Of a stretch of 64,000 nucleotides of DNA, positions 1 to 11,266 are shown one piece after another. Source of the stretch: Diphasiastrum complanatum (lineage: Eukaryota > Streptophyta > Lycopodiopsida > Lycopodiales > Lycopodiaceae); the NCBI GenBank assembly GCA_029204225.1, contig CM055097.1, positions 31,448,802-31,512,801 of the forward strand. The letters are read 5' to 3'. How positions within the stretch are numbered: the first letter of the stretch is position 1; each line of letters begins with the position of its first letter. The translations under genes were made by a program, and so were the position numbers. The notes beneath the pieces are model-generated. The model did not search any database, was not told the origin of the DNA, and saw nothing but the letters and a program-made list of their open reading frames with translations.

Positions 1-1300
1 CTTTTAGAAATGAAGACTTGCTACTTAGAATGGATGACCTTGTAGATCGTCTTGGCTGAGCTAAATAATTCACTTGCTTTGTCTTACAACAAGGTATCAT
101 TAGATGGGATTGCTAGAAAGATGTTCCTATGATGAGTTTTCATATTTGGTATGGGATTATTCCTAGTTCTACCTTTGGTCTAACTAATGTCCTAACTCCT
201 TTCCAACAGATGATGAATGATTTATTTTTATGTTGTTAAAATCGATACAAGGTGATTCCACAATTGGAATAGCTCTATTACAAGATGGTTAAGGCAGTAG
301 AATTTAAAAGTAAAAAGTTAATCGATTCCCGAGTGAGATGTAACTCTTGAGAAAGAACTTTTTGCTATTATACATGCCCTTAAAACTTAGAGATATTATT
401 TTTATACCAGTAAATTCTTGGCGTTTATTGATCATGAATCTCTTAATTATTTCTGTAGTCAATCCCATCTCAGGCTAGATGGGCTGAATTGATGCAAGAA
501 TTTGATTATGATATTCGATGTATAAAATGAACCACTAACCAAGTAGCCAATGCTCTTAGTAGAATAAGGGTAATGAGCAAACCTTTGTCACTGAGATTAC
601 TACTAACTTTTATCTTTCATTATGAGATCTCTGCCAATATGATTATCACTTTGGTTGTATATGGCAAGAAGTAGAAATAGGAAATATGCACAATGACGAT
701 ATAATGAAAATTCAAGATACTCAATTAGGAGTGAAAGATAAATCAGGTATTTATTTGATTTTCTATCCAGAATGGACTTTTGTTTAGGGATGGAAAGGTG
801 TGTGTGCCAGATGATGACACAATTTGACGTCAAATTCTGCATGAGTGTCATTATTCATCGAGTGTAGCACCTAGGACATAACGAGATTCTTGGTTTAGTT
901 TGGAGGGACTTATACCAACCAAAGATGGAACCCTTCATAGAATCATAAGTTGTTAATTGTGAGCGGTGCCAGTCAACCAAAAGTGAATGTTTAAGAGCTG
1001 GTGGACTGTCATATCCTTTAGAGATTCCTAACAACAGGTTGGAAAAATCCCTATGGATTTGTAGTTGGTCTTCCTCAAACTTAGAAAGGTATTGATGCAA
1101 TTTGATTGGTGGTAGATTGCCTCACTAAATTAGCTACCTTTATTCTAGTGAAATTAGTTGCAAATTTTTTTGCTTAGAGTGGTTGTTTAGATTCTACCAT
1201 CTACCTAAAAAGATAACGAGTGATCGTAAAGAGTGATTCACTAGGCACTTTTGGTTGGTAGTATTTAAGAATTTGGTGTGAGTTCTTTTGATCATCCAAA
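1..1300 (+). mobile_element. Ty3/gypsy retrotransposon pol remnant
   Basis: A decayed gypsy polyprotein can be followed by changing frame. At about 130-230 is the reverse transcriptase stretch read as VPFGLTN...FQQMMNDLF-like. At about 340-545 is RNase H, with ELFAIIHALK and FLAFIDHESLNY. At about 830-1090 is the integrase zinc-binding region and linker, read as CERCQSTKSE then FVVGLPQT. Integrase core-like codons continue to about 1300. Stops and frameshifts occur throughout, so no product is possible. The order RT-RNaseH-IN is that of Ty3/gypsy, not Ty1/copia. No LTR was identified, and the 5' part lies outside the window. Confidence 0.75.
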
Positions 1301-2284
<984 letters not shown>

Positions 2285-2487
2285 ATGTATTAATGTTTGT
2301 TGAGTGCCCAAGGGCACATAAGACGGAATGAATAAGTACATGTCTCATAGGATTACTGTCCATGTCGGACAACATAACAAGAAACGCTAGTCTAAATGGA
2401 AAAGACAATATAGAACTATCTCGAGCTAGGAAAAGACATAGCCAATATAGAATCATAAAATGCATAAAAGAGCAAATACACAAGAGC

Positions 2488-3900
2488 TTAACCTCTAGCT
2501 CTGAAGAGGGTACAGGTGCAAGAGCTTAATCGCCTGCTTTGCTGAGGAAAGTAAAAGGATAAATATCCATCTCGAAAAAAGCGTCTGATACCCATAGCAG
2601 CTGTGGGCTGTGATCGAGGAGCTCTAGTAGCTCTAGAGGCACATGTAGATCTAGCAAGAGGTGGTGGCTGAGCACGCTGGGCCTTCGCCCTCACCGGTAT
2701 GACTGCCTCATCATCTGATAGGTCATCACGCTCCCGCTTTTGAAAGAAGCTAGTAATGAGATGCTGGCTAGAATCAGTAATACTCTTCGGTGGTAGCAAA
2801 GAGGCTCTCAACATAAGCATCTCTCGTAGTAAAAGGTTGACACATCTGGGATCCTGATACTCCAAAAATGTACTGAGGGTAATAGGGGTTTCACGATATA
2901 AACAATGATATCGACCACGTATCTCATAGTATTTAGGGCATACGAAGATAAAATGAAACTCATTCTCCACTACACCCAATGTGCATACCTGGCATATTCG
3001 ATGCTCTCTCAAAATGCCTGAATATCTGCCTGTCTCAATAGCAAGCTGATGCGAAGAGACTCGTAACTGTCCCAATCTGTATTGGAGCCCAAAAGAAAGA
3101 GGAAGAGAGAGATATAAAGGTCTAACAGGGAGTCCCAAACTGTCTCTGCGTAAGATATGTGTGCCATAGAAGGTAAGCTTGACTCTCGCATGGTCAGGAC
3201 GATCCCATACTATGTGACAATATCTCCGATACAGCTGTTGTCTGATAAATGTATGAGTTCCCTGTGGGAGATCCAGCATCGAGAAGCCCCATGACTGAAA
3301 GAAAGCCACCACATCACCATACCAAGAAGACCTAGCTTGCTGTCCAGCTATAGTCTGAGAAGAAGTAAGCGATGCCATCACGTATCTGTGAGTATCCATG
3401 GTCTCAAGTTGATGTAGAAATGTAACAATCTGAAACATAGCCTCTACCACCATGGGGAGTGAGGCGAACTCCACTAAAAGAATCTCATGAGGAACTGACG
3501 GCTTCGCACGAATCTTCCTCCCTAACATGGTGATCTGCAGACGAGTGATGTCTCTCCAAGTACCCTGAGATATCCCTGGGCACCAGATCTCCGCCGAGTG
3601 CATAGCCATAGGTGAGACTACTGTAGAGAAAAGGTGGTCTCTGGTAGCAAGATCATGAATGTGGTTAGTAGTACACACTCTCTCCATATGTACCAAGGCA
3701 GCATGCCCCTTACGCAGGCGATATAGAGCAGTAGAGCGAAATGTGAGTAAGGGGCTGGTGAATAATACACCTAGATAGGTGTATGATGTAACAATCTCCA
3801 GTTGCTGTCCATCATAATAAAAAGCGTCATCTCTCATATGCTGCCGATTTGTGTTAAATACCATAACTTTGGTCTTAGCAATATTCGCCGTCAAGCCCCA
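2488..3900 (-). pseudogene. LINE copy A C-terminal region with zinc-knuckle-like motif
   Basis: About 470 codons remain open on the minus strand from the RT-distal part to a stop at 2488. Around 3010-2940 is CQVC...HFIFVC, a Cys2-His-Cys arrangement like the C-terminal zinc-binding region of many LINEs. The tail is rich in Arg, Pro and Ala. The segment AEIWCPG...IRAKPSVPHEI is also present in LINE copy B, which shows the two belong to one family. The start used here is arbitrary because the frame is broken upstream. Confidence 0.75.
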
Positions 3901-4700
3901 CATGTTGCTGTAATCCAGAGGCGGAAGAGGATAGCAATGCCACATCATCCGCATACAGTAGGATAGGAATAATAACATCAGCAAGTGGACATCCATCACC
4001 TCTCTCCTCCTTGATGATCCGCTCTAGATCATCAATGTATGATGCAAAAAGAGTGGGAGAGAGTGGACATCCCTGCTTGACTCCAACTGTGCTCTGGATA
4101 AAAGGCGACTAGCTGCTGCCATCTCTGAAACGTGCTAAAACCCTCTCATATAAGGCGCTGATAGCCATAATGATATCCTGTGAGAAAAAGCAGCAGTATA
4201 CTCTCTGTCTCCGATGTCGAGCCTCCTCTATGATGCAGCGTAGGACAAATGCATGATCAATAGGAGCGTATCCGGGTCTAAAGCCAGCCTGTCCAAGAGC
4301 AAATAACTCATCTGATTTCGCCTGGGATCCAACCATAGACTGCAGAACTGAGCCATAAAGCTTCGCCATCGTGTGACTAATCATGAGAGTGCGATAGTTA
4401 TCCACGTTCATTGGATCACCAGCCTTGAGAATGGGATGGAGAAGGTTTGTGCACCAGTTGGTGGGGAAGCCCGAAAAGTGTGGGCAATGTAAGGAGAGAG
4501 AAGCTGGGAGACAGGTTTGAGGAAGTCCGTGTTAAGAGAGTGGACGTCCTTCGCTTTATGGGATTGGGCTTTACAAATCGCGAATTCAATTTGGTCAGAG
4601 ATAAAAAGAGAGAATGTAGCGGGTCGAGTGATAGGGATAGGCGGAGCATCTATAGTGTATAAGCAAGTAGCATACTCCACCCAAGAGTCAATATCAATAG
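3800..4700 (-). pseudogene. LINE copy A reverse transcriptase domain (frameshifted)
   Basis: The text KAKDVHSLNTDFLKP near 4560 matches the conserved start of LINE RT. NYRTLMISHTMAKLY follows at about 4400, then QAGFRPGYAPIDHAF at about 4290. The catalytic box YADD lies at 3955-3944 but in a different frame from the flanking open stretches; MWGLTANIAKTKVMVFN follows it. At least two frameshifts lie between 4109 and 3860. All main RT motifs can still be recognised, so this is a fairly young copy. Confidence 0.85.
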
Positions 4701-5049
4701 GTGAAAGTAAGGAAGATTTCTTAGAAAAGATTTTCCAGAAATGAGAGGAGGAAGAGAAAAGGGAGTCTATAAGTTTCTGACCATCTCTTGTTAGAGAGTC
4801 TCTTTCCTTTTTATTAACTACATGACGATATTGCTTTTGTACGTGCACTAAAAGATCAGGAGAGTGATGCATGGCGTATACCACCTGCTTATGTAAGGTC
4901 ATGGTAATACCATCGGTTATAGGTCTTTCGATGAGTGGGATATGTCTTAGGGGGAAAGGCCTGGGTGGCAGCTTGTATAAGGGAGAGCGACAAGAAGCTG
5001 GCCTGTTGCTCAATAGGAGAGGAGAAGGGAAAACCTTGCAAAAGAGAGT

Positions 5050-5707
5050 TGAGCGTGACTATGTAGCGTGGTATGAGATGTGTATGAAAAGAAAAGTGAG
5101 GTGTAGCGGTCTTGGGTCGAATGATTGGAAGGGCAGCCAACAGAGAGTAAGAGCAGTGAGTGATCAGCAAGGGTAGGGGAGAGTATAGTAAAGCTGTGAA
5201 TGAGAGGAATCAAGGCTGGTGAGCCAATGAAGTAATCCACCACACTATGTCCGCCACTATGTGGATGACAAGTGATGCTGCTGAATCTGGCCACTGTGAT
5301 AAACCGTTCAGAATGACCAAGGAATGTGCCTCGGAAATTCTGAGTAGCTGCTCACCAAATGTAGTAGAAGGGGTAGCCTCATCATGAGATGTCCGCGCAA
5401 GACCTGTATCCAAAGCATGAAGCTGGAGATAATCTGTCATCGCATGAAATTCCATCTGTCTGGTGGCCGTGCGTGCGTTAAAGTCACCTGCCAAAAGTAC
5501 ATATCCCTGGGGAGAAAAGATAGAAATATCCTCTGACAAAACTTGAAAAGGGTCCCCACCATAGTCTGCAAATGTCGAACTCTGAGGAGCAATATAACAT
5601 ACTGCCAGGAAGATATCTCTAGCCTTTATTAATGTCTTTTCCATGCCAAAAGGCATATAAGACCAAAAGGAGTACATGTCAAGTATGTGAAAACCATGGG
5701 AGCGCAT
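5050..5707 (-). pseudogene. LINE copy A endonuclease domain (partial, frameshifted)
   Basis: The endonuclease/exonuclease/phosphatase fold is recognised from the GDFNAR box (aspartate and asparagine of the active site) near 5490-5470. In a second frame beginning near 5294, the text VVDYFIGSPALI leads to ADHSLL, which corresponds to the terminal Ser/Ala-Asp-His motif. The frame changes near 5210-5290, so the two halves no longer form one protein. The N-terminal strand with the first catalytic Asn/Glu is absent. The role of the family is to nick target DNA for target-primed reverse transcription. Confidence 0.8.
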
Positions 5708-5879
5708 AGAAACGTCTCCAAGAAAAACTATGCATAAAAGAGAAATGAGTAATATGACTTCAAACTACAAACTGCCAACTAAGTGGGAGCAAAATATTTG
5801 CTAGGAGTAGAGTGATATCATATAGTGCTGCTGCTGAAAAAAGAGGTGATACGGGCTGTATTAGGAGGTAATATGGACC

Positions 5880-6550
5880 GTCGCTGACGTCGCCTAGGAG
5901 GGTGAGAACTGTGTGCTCTCATAACAAGGTGGGAAGTGTGACCTGCTGCATGAATATGAGTGATACACTATCTCTGACATCGGTGAGGTGGTATGTCATC
6001 GTCATCGTCATTAGACCGTGTCCGTCTCCTGGTGAAGAAGGATGTAATATGAGCCTGAGAGCTAGGATGTGGCTGGTGAGCTGACTGGTACATATCCTGG
6101 CGCAGAAAGACCATCTCTCGTAGCATAAGTGCGACACAACGAGAGTCCTCATATCCAATCAGTGCTCTGAGTGTAGTAGGCATGTCACGGAATAGACAGT
6201 GATTCTCCCTCTAATCTCATAATATATGGGGCATCTGAAGATGAAATGCTCCTCGGACTCTATCTCACGTAGGGGACATAGCAGGCATAGTCTCTCCTCT
6301 CGTGGTGTACCCTGGAATTTGCTTGTCTCAATAGCCAACAATCAGGAAGTGCCTGAGCTCTCTGGATGTACGTGATGAGCTGAACAGGGGGGGTGGCAAA
6401 CTCTACAAGGATGATCTCATGTGGAACCAAGGGCTTCGCTCGAATCATGCGAGCTAACATGGTGGTCTGTAAGCATGAAATGCTGGACCAATGTGAAGAT
6501 TATAGTCCTGTAAACCATATCTCTGCCGCATACAATGCTGAGGGGGTGAC

Positions 6551-6556
<6 letters not shown>
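5880..6556 (-). mobile_element. LINE copy B, short 3' fragment
   Basis: A second, more diverged copy of the same LINE family. On the minus strand it reads AEIWF..., then IRAKPLVPHEIILVEFA near 6450-6400, then CLLCPLREIESEEHFIFRCP near 6310-6230 (the zinc-knuckle region), then REMVFLRQDM near 6120. Internal frameshifts are present. Everything upstream of the RT-thumb-like region is missing and a (GA)33 tract sits at the truncation point. It lies directly beside the 5' end of copy A in the same orientation, so one may have inserted next to or into the other. Confidence 0.75.

Positions 6557-6622
<66 letters not shown>
6557..6622. repeat. (GA)33 microsatellite
   Basis: 66 bases of perfect GA repeat lie between the truncated end of LINE copy B and the first RNR1-like exon visible in this window. 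The tract ends only 73 bases before the 3' splice site at 6695. Confidence 0.95.
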
Positions 6623-6625
<3 letters not shown>

Positions 6626-6695
6626 TTCTCTAAAAGGTCAAGTTTTCCAAGTGGCTACTTGGTGCTAAATGTTTATAACATTATGTCTGTTATAG

Positions 6696-9600
6696 GGAAG
6701 CAAGACGACGGGGCACTTCGATCTATCTTCCTACACAGACGTTACCAATGTTTCCAATGGAACTAGTTACAAGCTGTCTAAGTTTTAGGCAAGGTGTTGA
6801 GTGTGTTGCACTCAGCATAATCGTATTTCTCAAAGAAGATGGCAGGTACTGTCCTTTTTTCAAAATTATATATAAAAAAGTCAACTCATCTTACTTGTAT
6901 ATGCTCTTAGGACTTGACTGAAAATGGTTTAGGCAAGTTTACATACTCAATTGAAAAGGTTTTTCATGAGTTTAGATTCTATTGCCATATTAATAATACA
7001 ATGGTCTCACAAGGTGTTTGCATTTGATGGTGGAATCCAAAAGTATTGCAGAGAGTACAATTGAATGTTCTACCATACGACCAACTTATAAGTTGTCATA
7101 TCATCAAGCATCTGAGCTGATTTTTATGAAACTAGAAGAGGAAAATGAATTAAGCTTGTTGGGTCATGCTGCTACTTTGCGTCGTCAATGGCGAAAATCT
7201 CAGGTGATGTTTGCATTTTCTCAAACTAGGGGGATATTTAGTCTGTCCAAAATTTGTTGATCTTAAAAGCTTGTTGGAGTGTTTAGCTTGCTACTGTTTT
7301 CTTTCGAAGAATTCTTGAAATGCCAACATTAGTTTAATTTTGTGCTGAAGATCAGCATTTACATAGAAATATTAGTAACAAACCATCTAGTTTTTGAAGT
7401 TCTTTGAAAAGGTATGTTCACCTAGCCAGCATGTTTTACTTTTGATGGTCATCTCTTTCATATCCTTTCACAATAAGAGTTGGAAAACACTGTCTCATGG
7501 ACCTTTTTGAAATGCCTTTTTGAAGCGGGTTTGAAATGACAACCTCAAGAAAGAAATGGCGAAATGGTTTAAGGGTTTTTTTTTTTTTTTTGGGGGGGGG
7601 GGGATTTTATTTCTTGCCTTTGCCTTTTTAGCATTTAAGGGAATGTAGATCATATCCAGTCAACAATCAAAGAGTCGGAACCTTGGAGTCCACACCTAGT
7701 ACCTATTGTCATGATCCATACTACGTAGTACATACATTGATAGATTGAAACAAGAAAGAATTAGTGAAATGATTTTGGCGTTCTTTTGGGAGGGATTTTG
7801 TTTGTAGCCTTCTATTTGGCAAAAAAAGTTCATTTTGGTGTTTAGTCATTGCTAAAGACACAATCAGGTCATGGGTCCATAACAAAGGGGTCCCCTTGTG
7901 CCAATAGGACATATGGACACGTGGCACCCAAAAGACCTATAGCTCCAGACCAGAGTTCCATCCCGTAAGATGAGACCGTCACCTTTGGTAACCTGTTACG
8001 TGCCCTTATGGGTACGTAACACTAGGCTGCAGTGGATTTGTTGCAAGATATGCAAGGAATGCTAAGAAAGCATTAAAACCGCTCAAGATAGAGCTCAGTT
8101 TTATTCTTACCGTGGTTGTTCATCTTGAGAATTTGAGGTTGTGTATCTTAAAATCCCTAAAGATTGTAAGGTACTACGGACTGGAAAATGTAATAAGCTA
8201 TCTCCATGATATATTGGTCCATACAAGGTTGTAAAGAAGATCAACCGGGTCGCTTATCAGCTAGATCTTTCTATTGGAGTTAGGGTTCATTCTGTTTCCA
8301 TGTAAGTTGTTTGAAAGAGCGACTTAGTTGAAAGGATTTCCTAATTCCAGAAGGTGAACTGGTTGAGTTGGAGGATCTAACTAGCTCTGTGCCTAACGTG
8401 CCAAAAAGGGTTGTTGACATTCGTCAACACCAGTTGAGAAACTGTTTGGTTTATGAATTTTTGGTACGTTGGAAGGGCAAGTCCAGATGAGGAGGACACT
8501 TGGGAGAGGGAAGACTATCTAAGACTGAACTTCCTTGGCTTGCTCCCTTTATGAGGAGGCTCTTAAAGGGGGAGGGGATGTTACGTACCCATAAGGGCAC
8601 GTAACAAGTTACCTGAGGTGACGGTCTCATCTTATGGGATGGAACACTGGTCTGGAGCTATAGGTCTTTGGGTGCCACGTGTCAATGTCCTATTGGCGCG
8701 AGGTGACCCCTTTGTTATGGACCCACGTTAGTGTGCACAACTGATGCGTGTCGTTGGTCATGCGTGACCCCTATGGTTGGAGATGACTCCACCTAGACTA
8801 TGTATATAGAGATGGATCTCCATGAGCCTGCCATTCATTCTCTCCTAGAGAATGAAGAGCTCTTCCACTGGTGGTTAGGTAAGGACATTAATCTAGGCCT
8901 TCAGATGTAGGTAGGCGAGGGTTGAGGGTAAGGCATGGTGGTATGGGACACCATGGCTTATCGGAGATCCAAGCTTGCGTGATGGTGGTCTACAACTCCA
9001 GTGCACGGGGGAGAGGTGGCAGTACCTCTATGGATGGGTGGTAACATAGCATTTGTCACCTAATTGTGTCTTAGCAATGACCGGATTCGACGATTGGGAT
9101 TCTAACAGTTAGGAAAGTAGTTCACTGCTAATTCACTGAAGTAACTCTTTTGCTGATCGGTGCCTCAGGTCTACCTTCAGCTCCCTTTTGATCTGAATTT
9201 AAAGGATTTAATAGAAGCTCTGACAAAGTAAGTCTAGTGGAGTTACCTACTGAATCAAAGAAAAGCTATCACAAGATCTAGGACAAACTTAGTTTTGTCA
9301 TGCTTTAAAAACTTGATCTTGATACTGTTGATCACATGTAGTTAGTAGCTCTGGATGTTCAGGAGGGAGTTCCCATCTTTTTAATAACACAGTGGGAATT
9401 GTGTTATCTTGGAGTTTTCTGCATAATGGTCCATTTTGAGCACATGTCTGTGTAAGCCGTATATAAGTTTAATAATGTGTCTTAGAATCATTATTTCTTT
9501 GATCCTTATCGACCAGAGAGGACCTCTTGGGCTGTTACATGGAGCTGGAAGCTTTTTTATGATTCACTTGGAACTTGGAAGGTTTATTTTTGACAATATA

Positions 9601-10720
9601 TTTACTATGAAGTTCAGTATTCTAACAGGGTGCCATGGAACTTTCATCATATCCTCCAAAGGTCATGGTAACTAATGCAGAGTCCTTGGATCCTTCAATC
9701 AACATTGAGGTCGCTGATCCAACAAATCCAGCTGTAGAACTTGTGTCTGAAATGATGATTTTATGTGGCGAGGCTGTCTCCATGTTTGGATATCAAAACA
9801 GTTTGGTGCTACCTTACAGAGGGCAGTTACCGACCAACTTACGATCTCAATCAGAGTGCCCTAAACCACATCACACAGGCAGGGACATTGCTCTGCATCA
9901 GATTACGGGCCCTGTGGATGTAAATCTCAGGAGACCCTTAGCACATTCTTTTCTTGGCCTTGCTGGCTATGTGCAGTTTACATCTCCAATCCGTCGATAC
10001 AATGACTTTCTTGCCCATTACCAGGTAAAATTTTTTGCAAAACATTTTTTAAGTCATCAAGCAATGGTCAGCAATTTAGCATTGAATCATTTTAGCTTTT
10101 TTTTTCAATGTCAGGTGAAGGCAGCACTCCTTGGTGGCAAGCCCTTGTTTACCCATTCTTATATGGCAGCAGCTATTGGGTGGGCTAATAAGATGATGAA
10201 AGAAGCAAAGGAGCTCGAGACTGTTGCAAACCGCTACTGGATTTTGGAGTACCTGCGTAGGCAGCCAAGGGACAAGCTATTTATAGCCTATATTCTTTGT
10301 TTCAAGAAAGACAGGGAGGCATTGGTGTTACTCAAAGAGGTGTGCTCTGGCATGATCATTCCTCTATTATATCTAACATCTGGTGCTTATTGTGGGTGGG
10401 TACATCTCTGAATGGTCTTGAGATAGTCGGTTTTTGAACTTCATTGGAAGTAATCTGTCAATTGAAGCATGATCATTCCTCTATTATATCTAACATCTGG
10501 TGCTTATTGTGGGTGGGTACATCTCTGAATGGTCTTGAGATAGTCGGTTTTTGAACTTCATTGGAAGTAATCTGTCAATTGAAGTTTTACTTACATGCAG
10601 ATTGGGTTTGAAGCTGCTATGATCGTTTACTCGAAAGCAGCTGTGGGGAGTGAAATAAAGGTCACAGTGAAGGAAGCCCAACCTAGAAAAGGCGTGCTAA
10701 TCTTGGTGGAGGTTTTATAA
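6696..10720 (+). CDS. RNR1: RNase II/R family exoribonuclease, RNR1-like (3' part of gene)
   Basis: Five exons join in phase: 6696-6845, 7044-7203, 9629-10024, 10115-10339 and 10601-10720 (TAA at 10718). All introns are GT-AG. The last 349 residues match the C-terminal half of plant RNR1, a 3'-5' exoribonuclease of chloroplasts and mitochondria that matures rRNA and degrades RNA. Visible landmarks are RRGTSIYLPTQTLPMFP (RNB domain), RPTYKLSYHQASELI, EMMILCGE, PYRGQ, and the RNB signature YVQFTSPIRRYNDF. After these come RYWILEYLRRQP and an S1-like end, VGSEIKVTVKEAQPR. The catalytic aspartate cluster and the organelle transit peptide should be in upstream exons, which are not visible; LINE sequence fills the region before exon 6696. 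The visible exons have no stops or frameshifts. Whether the whole gene is functional cannot be judged from here. Confidence 0.85.
7576..7603. repeat. T16-G12 homopolymer junction
   Basis: A run of 16 T passes directly into 12 G. The same T-to-G junction recurs at 53739-53761 and, reversed, at 13303-13324. Confidence 0.9.
7850..8025 (-). mobile_element. Inverted gypsy LTR fragment
   Basis: Read on the minus strand from 8025, this starts TGTTACGTGCCCTTATGGG and follows the LTR at 8579-9107 through the GACGGTCTCATC, GGAGCTATAGGTC and GTGCCACGTGTC segments. It then jumps over about 330 bases of that LTR and ends with GTGTC...AGCAATGAC. It is therefore an internally deleted, inverted LTR copy. 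It lies head-to-head with the pol fragment that follows. Confidence 0.8.
8026..8578 (+). mobile_element. Ty3/gypsy integrase C-terminus and chromodomain remnant
   Basis: By following frames one reads the integrase C-terminal text PYKVVKKINRVAYQLDL near 8220-8270. A chromodomain follows: VVDIRQHQLRN...VYEFLVRWKG near 8410-8480 and a broken TWERE segment near 8500. Stops and frameshifts disable it. The end AAAGGGGGAGGGGA at 8565-8578 is the polypurine tract next to the 3' LTR. This identifies a chromodomain-bearing gypsy element (chromovirus type). Confidence 0.8.
8579..9107 (+). mobile_element. Gypsy 3' LTR (529 bp)
   Basis: The LTR begins TGTTACGTACCCATAAGG directly after the polypurine tract and ends TCTAACA, giving TGTTA...TAACA inverted ends. 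Its first 28 bases are a near-palindrome. A TATA-like TATATA lies at 8803-8808. No 5' LTR in the same orientation is present; the only other copy is the inverted fragment at 7850-8025. Confidence 0.75.
10350..10583. repeat. 117-bp perfect tandem duplication in last RNR1-like intron
   Basis: Copy 1 (10350-10466) and copy 2 (10467-10583) look identical base for base by eye. The duplication starts 10 bases after the donor at 10340 and ends 17 bases before the acceptor at 10600, so it is wholly intronic and adds 117 bases to that intron. Confidence 0.9.
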
Positions 10721-11258
10721 TTAACATGACCTTGATAAGTTCAGAAAGCATGTACGTGGCTACGCAGGATCATGTTTCTCTAAGGGAACTTCTCAAGGGC
10801 TGAATACTGCCATCTTGACATAAGTGTATGATTCTGAAAGCTTCTATAGCTAAGATTTTCTGAAGCAGTAATCTAGGTAGTAAAAGGTTCTTTATGCAAG
10901 ATTACAAAAACATCATGAGACTGGTTCTTGAATTGTCTTTTTTGTGGAACTGAACAGTGACATTTTTTTGTCTTCAGTTCATGCTATTTGAAAAGTGTTT
11001 CAGACAGTGAGAAGCTTTATTACGTCGAGATGCATTTTTAAGGGGGATCTGGGTATCAAACATAGTACTTGTAATATCTACAGAAAGAGATCTTAAAACA
11101 AGGGCTTATATTAAAGTAGTAACAGAGTGCATTTCTGAATGACTTCCTTTTTTTCCTACTCCACTAAAATTTAATGACGATAGTGGGACCTCAGCTTTAT
11201 GATTGTGAGGGTTTTAAAATCAAGTCCCAAGCGAAGGACCCAAAATGTGTTCAAGTTG
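10721..11258. other. 3' flank of RNR1-like gene
   Basis: This is the presumed 3' untranslated region and downstream DNA. I see no other coding frame and no clear polyadenylation signal. Confidence 0.5.
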
Positions 11259-11266
11259 CACATGAT

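Larger units (their letters stand above)
2285..5760 (-). mobile_element. LINE copy A (endonuclease + RT), 5'-truncated
   Basis: This non-LTR retrotransposon reads right to left: part of an apurinic-type endonuclease (5707-5050), a linker, a reverse transcriptase (about 4700-3800), a long RT-distal region and a zinc-knuckle-like C-terminus (ends 2488). The 3' untranslated segment then runs into a (TTTC)n(TC)n tail. The first part of the endonuclease is missing, so the copy is 5'-truncated near 5710-5760, as is usual for LINEs. Several frameshifts separate the domains, so it is not active as it stands. No target duplication was located. Confidence 0.85.
7204..9628. other. 2.4-kb intron of the RNR1-like gene, filled with repeats
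   Basis: The splice donor follows Gln codon CAG at 7203 and the acceptor TAACAG ends at 9628. The intron holds a T16G12 tract, an inverted LTR fragment, a gypsy integrase/chromodomain fragment and a plus-oriented gypsy LTR. The parts at about 7260-7570 and 9110-9620 contain nothing I recognise. Confidence 0.75.

Noticed and set aside
9436-9675. Separate small gene before RNR1-like exon 9629
   Set aside because: The frame runs across a splice acceptor and has no domain; it is intron sequence.
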